Shown here in pieces: positions 53,280 through 60,323 of a DNA stretch of 61,711 nucleotides. Source of the DNA: Planctomycetota bacterium (GTDB taxonomy: Bacteria; Planctomycetota; Phycisphaerae; Phycisphaerales; UBA1924); NCBI GenBank assembly GCA_023432465.1, contig JAEYUO010000019.1, positions 1 to 61,711 of the forward strand. Direction: 5' to 3'. The position numbers were made by a program, and so were the translations under genes. Every line of letters begins with the position of its first letter. Positions within the stretch are counted from its first letter, which is position 1. Below the pieces are notes generated by a model that did not search any database, was not told the DNA's origin, and saw nothing but the letters and a program-made list of their open reading frames with translations.

Positions 53280-54686
53280 TCACCCCGAGCATCCCGCAAA
53301 CCAAAGACCCAGGAACGCGAAGATATCCGGGACCTGAACTTCTCCGTTCCCATCGACATCCGCCGCAGCGCTTCCGCCAAACCACGCGCTCAGGTACACA
53401 AAGATGTCCGGCACCTGCACCTGTCCATTGCCGTCAAAGTCCGCTGTGCAGCACGCCGCGGGTTCGCCCGCCAAAGCGCACGGCACCGCAACCCCCTGAA
53501 ACACGCCTCCCGCCGCAGCGCAATCCGCTTCCAGCACAGTCGTGCAGCTGAAACCCATGCAGCACGCGCCGACCGGGTTGTCATACTGCACGCGCATCAG
53601 CGACCCGCGCCGCAGAACGAGCAGTCGTCCAGCGCCATCCAGCCCGAAGTCCACAACGGCGCTGAATCCGGTCGCAAACGCCGTTGAGACGTTCGTCTGC
53701 GTATTCATCGCACGCACCCAGCCGCGCCCGTGATCGCCGAAGAAGTACGCACCATTCATGCTCGTCGGGAAGTTCTTCGTCGTCGCGTTGTAGAACACCC
53801 CTCCAACCACCACAAACCCATTGATCTCAGGATTGATCGTGGCCGAGCGCGGATACGCCAGGATCGGCTGGGTGAACTGAGGGAACGTCGCCGCATCGAA
53901 CACCCCCTCCGTCGCGGGCCAGCCATAGTTCGCTCCGGCAACCCCTTCGTTGATCTCCTCCCAACTCGCCGCGCCAACATCGTTGATGAACATCCGACCG
54001 GTCACGCGGTCAATCGCGAACGTAAACGGGTTCCGAAGCCCCAGCGCCCAGATCGCGCGGTTGTCCCCGGTGGTCGAGTCGTAAAACGAATTGTCAGCCG
54101 GAATCGTCCCGTCCGCGTTCAGCCGGAGGATCTTCCCGAAGATGCTCGACATGCTCTGCGAGTGAGCGGTATTGGCGTGATCCCCAAGCGCGACATAGAT
54201 CTTCCCATCGATCCCAAACTGCACCTCGCCGCCGAGATGGATCCCCGACGATGCCCCGAGATCAAACAGCTCCACCTCGCTCTCGGCGAGCGAGACATCG
54301 CTCCCGGCCTCGACTGTGAACCGCTTCAGCTTCCCGCGTGAGCCCGGCGCGGGAGTGTTGATGTACGCGTACACAAAGCCATCGCTCATGAAGGTCGGGC
54401 TCACCGCCAGCCCGATCAGTCCCTGCTCCCCGCTCGAGTTCACGCTGAACGAGTGCATCGGAGTCGGCAGCAGCGCGCCATTCTTCCAGACCAGCACATC
54501 CCCGGACTGCTTGGCGATGAGCACGCGCCCATCGGGCGTCTGTGCCATGCTCGTTGCATTGCTCAGCCCGCTCGCGATGGTCGTGTATGAGTACCCCGCG
54601 GGGACGGTCTGCGCCTCCGCCGCCGATCCGCCCCGCAGCAGTGCAGCGACAGCCAGCATCCAAACCAAAACTCGCGGTGTGTACAC
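53280..54686 (-). CDS. PQQ-dependent sugar dehydrogenase-like protein, GC-type dockerin tail (2 motifs)
   Basis: Predicted secreted oxidoreductase of 468 residues. The GTG start at 54686 has GGAG 7 bases upstream and gives a signal peptide VYTPRVLVWMLAVAALLRGG. The body matches the soluble glucose/sorbosone dehydrogenase propeller: TPDGRVLIAKQSGDVLVWKN, GLIGLAVSPTFMSDGFVYAY, GKIYVALGDHANTAHSQSMS, GLRNPFTFAIDRVTGRMF and WEEINEGVAGANYGWPATEG. A Cys-rich linker leads to two motifs, ADFDGNGQVQVPDIFVYLSA and ADVDGNGEVQVPDIFAFLGL. The PQQ-binding residues were not checked one by one. Confidence 0.88.
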   Translation of the reverse strand: MYTPRVLVWMLAVAALLRGGSAAEAQTVPAGYSYTTIASGLSNATSMAQTPDGRVLIAKQSGDVLVWKNGALLPTPMHSFSVNSSGEQGLIGLAVSPTFMSDGFVYAYINTPAPGSRGKLKRFTVEAGSDVSLAESEVELFDLGASSGIHLGGEVQFGIDGKIYVALGDHANTAHSQSMSSIFGKILRLNADGTIPADNSFYDSTTGDNRAIWALGLRNPFTFAIDRVTGRMFINDVGAASWEEINEGVAGANYGWPATEGVFDAATFPQFTQPILAYPRSATINPEINGFVVVGGVFYNATTKNFPTSMNGAYFFGDHGRGWVRAMNTQTNVSTAFATGFSAVVDFGLDGAGRLLVLRRGSLMRVQYDNPVGACCMGFSCTTVLEADCAAAGGVFQGVAVPCALAGEPAACCTADFDGNGQVQVPDIFVYLSAWFGGSAAADVDGNGEVQVPDIFAFLGLWFAGCSG

Positions 54687-54808
54687 GGTCAACTCCACAG
54701 GACCAGCCGCCGCGGCGAACGCCCGGACCCGGTCCACCCCTCCATACGTCAAAGTCCCCCCCGGCAGTTGCCTGCAAGAAACGAATCCTGCTTCATTCCC
54801 GCCCCTCG

Positions 54809-55258
54809 CTACAACCCCGCCCCTCGCAGCCTCCCAATCAGCTCCGCCGCCCGCTCCGCGCTCACCCCGCAGTCCCGCTCCGCAGCCGGACGCACCCACA
54901 CCGTCGCCCCCGGCTCCGGATCAACCGGCTCCACATACCGCGGGATCACGTGCCAGTGCACATGCCCCGCCACATTCCCCAGACACTCATAGTTCAGCCG
55001 CCGCGGCGAGAAACACCGCACAATCGCACCCGCCACCTGCGCCACATCCTCCCACAGCCGCACCTGCCTCGGCACCGGCAGCGCGTGCAGTTGCTCCGCG
55101 TGCTCCTTCAGCACCAGCACGCACCACCCCTCGTACCGCTGATGCTCGTGCAGAAACACCACCGACTCGCGCAGCTCACAGATCCGCAGCGCCGCCGCCG
55201 GATCGCCCAGCCGCGCACACAGCGGACACGACGCAAGCCTTGATGCCTCTCGCCCCAT
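54809..55258 (-). CDS. HIT-family nucleotide-binding protein
   Basis: Predicted cytosolic hydrolase or transferase acting on nucleotides, 149 residues. It has a zinc-type Cys pair near the N-terminus (CPLCARLGD) and the histidine triad HVHWHVIPRY near residue 108. The middle part YEGWCVLVLKEHAEQLHALP fits the HIT fold. AAGAAGG precedes the ATG. Gap of 122 bases to the sugar dehydrogenase-like gene downstream. Confidence 0.9.
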   Translation of the reverse strand: MGREASRLASCPLCARLGDPAAALRICELRESVVFLHEHQRYEGWCVLVLKEHAEQLHALPVPRQVRLWEDVAQVAGAIVRCFSPRRLNYECLGNVAGHVHWHVIPRYVEPVDPEPGATVWVRPAAERDCGVSAERAAELIGRLRGAGL

Positions 55259-55306
55259 GCCTCGATGCCTTCTTCTGATAGAATCTTTGCCCGAAAGAGG
55301 GTCTGC

Positions 55307-55348
55307 ACCACGGAGATCACGGAGTCCACGGAGAGGGCGAATCAGACG
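55307..55348. repeat. Inverted repeat copy 1 (CACGGAG array)
   Basis: ACCACGGAG, then CACGGAG twice more at 9-base spacing, then GAGGGCGA and AGACG. It matches the copy at 55719-55762 in opposite orientation. The two flank the small gene at 55415-55672. Confidence 0.75.
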
Positions 55349-55414
55349 CCAGGTGACAGTACACCAGCAGAACTCATCTTGGAGGGCTGGTGTGGATCTC
55401 GCACACCCAGTTTG

Positions 55415-55672
55415 CTATTCACAATAATCTGACGCGTTCAATCCCGATTCCTTGATTGCGACCAGTGCCTGCACGGCAAGCTGAATCTCCGCTTCACTGC
55501 CCGGTTTCGTGATGTCCACGCCGCACGACTGTGCGACCTGTTCCATGATTTGGCTGCGTGGGACGCGGCACTTCTGTCCCATCAGCATGGCGCATGAGCG
55601 AAGATGCGACATGCGTTGGTTGACCGGCAGCGATTCATCGAGTGCGTCGCGCTTGTGAGCGGAAAAGGACAT
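55415..55672 (-). CDS. Small hypothetical protein between inverted repeats
   Basis: Protein of 85 residues starting MSFSAHKRDALDESLPVNQR. Mostly alpha-helical, with SHLRSCAMLMGQKCRVPRSQ and EIQLAVQALVAIKESGLNAS. Four cysteines are present, including the third residue from the end. No family recognised. Its base composition is less GC-rich than that of its neighbours, and it is framed by inverted CACGGAG repeats. The ATG at 55672 was chosen; a TTG twelve codons upstream is possible. Coding status is uncertain. Confidence 0.5.
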   Translation of the reverse strand: MSFSAHKRDALDESLPVNQRMSHLRSCAMLMGQKCRVPRSQIMEQVAQSCGVDITKPGSEAEIQLAVQALVAIKESGLNASDYCE

Positions 55673-55718
55673 GAACTCGGCCAGCTCCGTCAACTTCGAT
55701 GCTCGCAATCATCGGATC

Positions 55719-55762
55719 CGTCTCGCCCTTCCTCTCTCCGTGCTCTCCGTGTCCTCCGTGGT
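55719..55762. repeat. Inverted repeat copy 2 (CACGGAG array)
   Basis: Reverse complement reads ACCACGGAG, then CACGGAG twice at 9-base spacing, then AGGGCGAGACG after a short insertion. It pairs with the copy at 55307-55348. Confidence 0.75.
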
Positions 55763-55779
55763 GAAATCCGTTCCGGACT

Positions 55780-57144
55780 TCACACGGACACGGTCTCCGC
55801 CGCCGCCTGCTTCTCGCTCACACGCTGAATATCCGCGCCGAGCATCCGCAGCCGCTCCTCCATCCGCTCATACCCGCGGTCGAGGTGATACACGCGGCTC
55901 ACCGTCGTCGTCCCCTCCGCCGCGAGCCCCGCGATGATCAGGCACGCCGATGCACGCAGGTCGCTCGCCATCACCGGCGCGCCCACCAGCTTCTTTACAC
56001 CGCTGATGATCGCCGTCGGACCCTGCCGAAGCACCTTCGCGCCCATGCGCCCAAGCTCGGCGACATGAAGGAACCGCTCCGGATAGATCCGCTCGGTCAC
56101 GACCGAGTTCCCCTCGGCCATCGTCAGTAGCGCCACCAGCTGCGCCTGCACATCCGTCGGGAACCCCGGGTGCGGCTGCGTCGTCACCTCGATCGGCCGA
56201 AGCAGGCGCGAGCACGTCACGCGAACCGTCGTCCGCATCAGGTCCCGCCCCGCCGTCGGTGCGCTCTTCTCTTCGCTCAGGATCACGCCGACCCGGCTCA
56301 GCGCATCGCACGTCGCGATCATCGCGTCCATCGGGCAGTTGTCGAGCGTCACATCCCCGTTCGTCGCCGCCGCGGCGATCATGTACGTCCCCGCCTCAAT
56401 CCGGTCCGGGATCACCGCGTGCTCGGTCCCCTGCAGCGCTTCAACACCATCAATGATGATGCGAGGCGAGCCCGCCCCGCGGATCCGCGCGCCCATCGCG
56501 TTAAGCATCTTCGCAAGGTCCACGATCTCTGGCTCGCACGCCGCGCACTCGATCATCGTCTGGCCTTCGGCCAGCGTCGCCGCGCTCATCACGTTCGCCG
56601 TCCCCAGCACCGTTGAGCCAAACGGCCCGCCGAGGAAGATCCGCCCGCCCTTGAGCCTCCCGCCCTTCCCGCCCGGCACCCGCGCGACGATGTCGCCCTG
56701 GTGCAGCTGGATCTCCGCCCCCAGCCCGCGAAGCCCGTGCAGGTGCAGATCGACCGGCCGATCCCCGATCGCGCACCCGCCCGGCATCGACACCCGCGCA
56801 AACCCGCGACGCGCCAGCATCGGCCCCAGCGTGCAGATGCTCGCCCGCATCGTCTTCACGATGTCGTACTTCGCGTGGCTTGCCGATTCGTCCTGCGCGT
56901 GGATCACCATCTTCCCGCCCGCGAAGCTCGCGTCCGGCGGCGGGACAAAGTCCACGTGGCACCCGAGCTGCTCGAGCAGCTTCACCATGTTGCGGATGTC
57001 CGCCAGGTCCGGAACATCGTTCAGCAGCAGCGGCCTGTCCGTCAGAAGCGCCGCCGCCATCAGCGGCAACGCCGCGTTCTTGGAGCCCTTGATCGTCAGC
57101 CGACCGCTCAGGCGCGCGCCGCCGTTGATCACAAACTGATCCAT
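55780..57144 (-). CDS. murA: UDP-N-acetylglucosamine 1-carboxyvinyltransferase
   Basis: First committed step of peptidoglycan synthesis: transfers enolpyruvate from PEP to UDP-GlcNAc. The 454-residue protein is slightly longer than usual (about 420). It has the start MDQFVINGGARLSGRLTIKG, then SKNAALPLMAAALL, and the catalytic Cys in MPGGCAIGDRPVDLHLHGLR, the fosfomycin target. The later blocks DRIEAGTYMIAAAATNGDVT and QPHPGFPTDVQAQLVALLTM are typical. CTGGAGAGAG lies before the ATG at 57144. Presence of murA fits a planctomycete that makes peptidoglycan. An in-frame extension upstream lacks a ribosome binding site. Confidence 0.97.
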   Translation of the reverse strand: MDQFVINGGARLSGRLTIKGSKNAALPLMAAALLTDRPLLLNDVPDLADIRNMVKLLEQLGCHVDFVPPPDASFAGGKMVIHAQDESASHAKYDIVKTMRASICTLGPMLARRGFARVSMPGGCAIGDRPVDLHLHGLRGLGAEIQLHQGDIVARVPGGKGGRLKGGRIFLGGPFGSTVLGTANVMSAATLAEGQTMIECAACEPEIVDLAKMLNAMGARIRGAGSPRIIIDGVEALQGTEHAVIPDRIEAGTYMIAAAATNGDVTLDNCPMDAMIATCDALSRVGVILSEEKSAPTAGRDLMRTTVRVTCSRLLRPIEVTTQPHPGFPTDVQAQLVALLTMAEGNSVVTERIYPERFLHVAELGRMGAKVLRQGPTAIISGVKKLVGAPVMASDLRASACLIIAGLAAEGTTTVSRVYHLDRGYERMEERLRMLGADIQRVSEKQAAAETVSV

Positions 57145-57460
57145 GAACTCTCTCCAGATGAGGACGACCGCTTGGTCCGGATAACCGCGACCGGGGCCAC
57201 AGCATATCGGCCCCGAAGTCCATGACCATCGGCCGGGGGAGCAAACTCCCTGCAAACATCGCAAGCTCTGCCCGGGCATGGGTTTGCGGCAAGATCGCCT
57301 GACAAGAGTCGCCGCTGTCGAGCCCAGGGTTACCGGCTCGGATCAACCGGCTTCTCCATCGAGCCGACTACACCCGCGTCCGATCGTCGCGATTCAGCGC
57401 CAATCCCGCGCGCATCGAGCGGGTAACCACGTTCCATGCGTCGTTCTCGGGAGACTCGCC
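57145..57460. other. Intergenic region, divergent
   Basis: 316 bases between the divergent murA and fibro-slime genes. It should hold both promoters, but no clear hexamer pair or RNA gene was seen. Confidence 0.45.
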
Positions 57461-58387
57461 ATGCTCAAACGCTACCTGCACGCCATCCTCGCCTGGGGAA
57501 TCATCCTGAGCGTCGGTGCAGTTGTCACGCTCCAAACCGCGTCCGCCTCCGACGATTCCGACCCTTATGCCAACCTTCCCTCCCTGCTGTCGATCAACGG
57601 CGTCGTCCGCGACTTCCGTGCCAGCAATACACCCGGCGGCCATCCGGACTTCAACTTCACACCCGCTTCCGGCAACGGCCACTATGTCGGCATGGTCGCC
57701 GATGAGCTCGATGCGTTCGGGAAGCCCGCCTTCGCGAGCACAGGCTTCAAGGTGACCCGGCAGTGGCAGGATGCGCAGGGCCGCAACATCTGCCCGCCCA
57801 AGCCGTACATCGCCGCTCGCCCGGGAGACAAGCCCGGCGAGCACGCGCCCACTCCCGGTGGAGCTGTCAAGGATGCGGATTCGTTCAGGGCGTGGTTTGC
57901 ACACATGCCGCCCCCCGGCATCAACATGACTGACCAGCAGTTCCCCATGCGTCTCCAGCGCACGCCCGGGACCAATCACTACGTCTTCGAGGACCGTCTC
58001 GATACCAACTTCGCGTCCTTGTCCGGATATTTCGATGTCAACGGCCGCGGCCAAGCCAAGGGCGGAAACAAGAACTTCAACTTCACCTACGAGGTCTCGA
58101 CCAACTTCGTCTACCGCGCCGGCTCCGGACAGACCTTCCGCTTCTCAGGCGACGATGATGTCTGGGTATTCATCGACGGCAAGCTCGTCATTGATCTCGG
58201 CGGCATTCACAGTGTCACCGATCAGGTCATTGATCTGGATCGCCTCATCTGGCTCCAGGATGGTCAGGTCTACTCCCTGAAGTTCTTCTACGCGGAGCGC
58301 GACCACCCCTCGGCCTTCTTCCGGTTCGAGACCACGCTTGAACTGCAGAACGCCGAGCTCCCGCGGATGTCCGGCCTTGCCGACTGA
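57461..58387 (+). CDS. Fibro-slime domain secreted protein (tandem copy 1)
   Basis: Predicted exported protein of 308 residues. The signal peptide (LKRYLHAILAWGIILSVGAV) leads into a fibro-slime/PA14-like beta domain: LPSLLSINGVVRDFRASNTP, GGHPDFNFTP, then YFDVNGRGQAKGGNKNFNFT. The core is FRFSGDDDVWVFIDGKLVID and LGGIHSV, ending LKFFYAERDHPSAFFRFETT. Asp runs suggest calcium binding. Such domains occur in slime and matrix proteins and lectins. It ends without an anchor tail (MSGLAD). GGGAG precedes the ATG at 57461. A terminator separates it from its paralog. Confidence 0.88.
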   Translation: MLKRYLHAILAWGIILSVGAVVTLQTASASDDSDPYANLPSLLSINGVVRDFRASNTPGGHPDFNFTPASGNGHYVGMVADELDAFGKPAFASTGFKVTRQWQDAQGRNICPPKPYIAARPGDKPGEHAPTPGGAVKDADSFRAWFAHMPPPGINMTDQQFPMRLQRTPGTNHYVFEDRLDTNFASLSGYFDVNGRGQAKGGNKNFNFTYEVSTNFVYRAGSGQTFRFSGDDDVWVFIDGKLVIDLGGIHSVTDQVIDLDRLIWLQDGQVYSLKFFYAERDHPSAFFRFETTLELQNAELPRMSGLAD

Positions 58388-58433
58388 GAACTGCCACTCC
58401 TTTATACACATCTTCCGCCCTCGCTCTCGATGC

Positions 58434-58478
58434 CGCCCCATGCTCCCCTCCACCCAGGGGGCATGGGGCGTTTGTATT
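58434..58478 (+). terminator. Intrinsic terminator
   Basis: CGCCCCATGC (58434-58443) pairs perfectly with GCATGGGGCG (58461-58470), followed by TTTGTATT. It ends the first fibro-slime gene. The rest of the 355-base gap to the second copy holds no gene. Confidence 0.82.
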
Positions 58479-58742
58479 CTCGGTCGCTCCGGATTCTCGG
58501 CCATCGCCCTTGCCCCCGCCGAGTGCCACAGCCTTGCCGCGCCGTCATAACCCTCACGCTGGCATGAACTTACACCCCCGGATTGCGTGACTCCCTTGCC
58601 GTGAATTGGAACTTCGATGGTGAGCCGAGTGCTTCCGCGTTGGGAGCGTCCGAGTCGCGGCAAGAGGTCGCGGCACACAGCATCGGAACCGGCAGGGAAG
58701 CGGTGTACGTGCGGGACTCGCCCGCGGCAAAGTAAAGGAACC

Positions 58743-59702
58743 ATGATGAACGCCAGCACACTCACCAAGGGCTCGTTCGGCGCCGCCGGCCTGACGGCCG
58801 CGATGCTCCTGGCAGGCCTCGCCACGACCGGCGGCACGCCCCAGAGCGCGACCGCGGACATCACCGCCCAGGACGCCTCCGTCCAGCTCCCCCCGACCAT
58901 CCAGCTCACCGGCGTCATCCGCGACTTCAAGGCGCAGAACGCCTCCGGCGGCCATCCCGACTTCCAGCGCCAGCCCACCGCTGGCTTTGCGCACTATGCC
59001 TACCAGGTCGCCGACTCCCTCGATGCCGACGGCAAGCCGCAGTTCTCCTCCACCGGGTACAAGGTGACCACGCAGTGGAAGGATGGCGCGGGCCGCAACA
59101 TCATGCCGCCGCGACCGCACATGGGCTCGATGTCCGGCGATGTCAACGGCGCACGCGCAACCTCCACCGGCGGCGCGCTCACCACCGCGGACAACTTCCG
59201 CAAGTGGTTCCGCAACACCGACGGCGTCAACCTCTCCAAGCCGCTCTCGCTGACGCTCCGCAAGCAGTCCAACTCGAACGTGTACGTGTTCGACGACCGC
59301 AGCGACCCGGCGTTCTCCTCCCTCGGCGGGTTCTTCCCCATCAACGGCGAGCTCTGGGGCAACTCCGGCCTCACCAGCCCCGACAAGAACTTCCACTTCA
59401 CCTACGAGCTGGACACCACCTTCATCTACCGTCGCGGCAGCGGGCAGGTCTTCACCTTCACCGGCGATGACGATGTCTGGGTGTTCGTCGACGGCAAGTG
59501 CGTGATCGATCTCGGCGGCGTGCACGCGGCCGTCAGCCAGACGGTCAACCTCGACCGCTGCACCTGGCTGCAGGACGGCCAGCGCTACAGCCTGAAGTTC
59601 TTCTTCTCCGAGCGCCATACCACGCAGTCCAACTTCCGCATCGAGACCACGCTCGAACTCGCCAACGCCCAGCTCCCCAGCACCACCGCGCTGGCCGACT
59701 GA
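58743..59702 (+). CDS. Fibro-slime domain secreted protein (tandem copy 2)
   Basis: Paralog of the preceding gene, 319 residues. A signal-like N-terminus with hydrophobic stretch (GAAGLTAAMLLAGLATT) is followed by the same domain: IQLTGVIRDFKAQNASGGHP, YQVADSLDADGKPQFSSTGY, YVFDDRSDPAFSSLGGFFPI, FTFTGDDDVWVFVDGKCVID. The ends are also alike (LELANAQLPSTTALAD). AAAGGAACC precedes the ATG at 58743. It is followed directly by its own terminator, so each copy is probably its own transcript. Confidence 0.88.
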   Translation: MMNASTLTKGSFGAAGLTAAMLLAGLATTGGTPQSATADITAQDASVQLPPTIQLTGVIRDFKAQNASGGHPDFQRQPTAGFAHYAYQVADSLDADGKPQFSSTGYKVTTQWKDGAGRNIMPPRPHMGSMSGDVNGARATSTGGALTTADNFRKWFRNTDGVNLSKPLSLTLRKQSNSNVYVFDDRSDPAFSSLGGFFPINGELWGNSGLTSPDKNFHFTYELDTTFIYRRGSGQVFTFTGDDDVWVFVDGKCVIDLGGVHAAVSQTVNLDRCTWLQDGQRYSLKFFFSERHTTQSNFRIETTLELANAQLPSTTALAD

Positions 59703-59742
59703 CCTCCACCTCCCTGCCTCTTCTTCCGATCGCTGTGCACGG

Positions 59743-59780
59743 ACCGCCCGGGCCTTCTTGGCTCGGGCGGTTCGCTTTTT
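59743..59780 (+). terminator. Intrinsic terminator
   Basis: ACCGCCCGGGCC pairs with GGCTCGGGCGGT over 12 positions with one mismatch (59743-59771), then a TTTTT run to 59780. It ends fibro-slime copy 2 and argues that the next gene starts after it, at 59803. Confidence 0.9.
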
Positions 59781-59802
59781 GTGCGCGGACATATGCTTGA
59801 GC

Positions 59803-60192
59803 ATGGTCCTCCTGTACGACGGCTCCTGCTCACTGTGCCGAAGCGCCTCGGAGCGCCTTGTGCGGTGGGCCGCGGCGGGCCGCGTCGAGCGTCTCTCATT
59901 CCGGGAGCCCGGCGTGCTCGAGCGTTTCCCGCAGGTTTCCGCCGCGGCGTGCGAACAGGCCATGCAGCTCATCCTGCCCGACGGCCGCGTGATCTCCGGC
60001 GCTGAGGCGGCCTTTCGCATCCTCGCGACGCGCTGGTACTTCCGCCCTGCGCTGTGGCTTTACCTCCTTCCCGGCATCCGCCATGGTGTCGATGCGCTGT
60101 ATCGTCTCATCGCGCGGAACCGCCACCGGCTGGGAAGCGGCAGCACAACGAGGTGCGACACCGGCGCGTGCGGGCTGCGCCGGGAGCGCTGA
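59803..60192 (+). CDS. DCC-family thiol-disulfide oxidoreductase (DUF393)
   Basis: Predicted redox protein of 129 residues. The family motif DxxCxxC appears at the start as LLYDGSCSLCRSASERLVRW, followed by SFREPGVLERFP and a C-terminal hydrophobic block ALWLYLLPGIRHGVDALYRL. The start at 59803 keeps the motif near the N-terminus, as in the family, and avoids overlapping the terminator. The final 20 residues with two Cys are not typical. Substrates of the family are poorly known. Confidence 0.85.
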   Translation: MVLLYDGSCSLCRSASERLVRWAAAGRVERLSFREPGVLERFPQVSAAACEQAMQLILPDGRVISGAEAAFRILATRWYFRPALWLYLLPGIRHGVDALYRLIARNRHRLGSGSTTRCDTGACGLRRER

Positions 60193-60193
60193 G

Positions 60194-60243
60194 AGCAGCA
60201 AGGCAGCAGATCAGCAGAGCAGCAGAGCAGCAGATCAGCAGAT
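60194..60243. repeat. Tandem 8-base repeat
   Basis: About six units of AGCAGATC or AGCAGAGC run without break from just after the stop of the DCC-family gene. A simple satellite-like repeat; it is not coding in a recognised way. Confidence 0.8.
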
Positions 60244-60265
60244 TCGGAGAAGACAGGAAAAGGAA

Positions 60266-60318
60266 CCCCTCACCTGTCGCTGCGCGACATCCTCTCCCCG
60301 CGGGGCGGGGAGAGGGGG
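60266..60318. repeat. Double-hairpin GC repeat, copy A
   Basis: Two adjoining hairpins: GTCGC-TG-CGCGAC, then CCTCTCCCC with GGGGAGAGG. It resembles copies at 61364-61404 and 61534-61577. It lies 5 bases after the stop of the minus-strand gene and may end its transcript. Confidence 0.65.
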
Positions 60319-60323
60319 CAGGG

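Noticed and set aside
55307..55348. CACGGAG units considered as a short CRISPR or iteron array
   Set aside because: Units are spaced by only two bases and the array is mirrored on the other side of a gene; better described as an inverted repeat.
60194..60243. Tandem repeat considered as a CRISPR array
   Set aside because: The units are 8 bases and directly adjoining, with no spacers and no cas genes.
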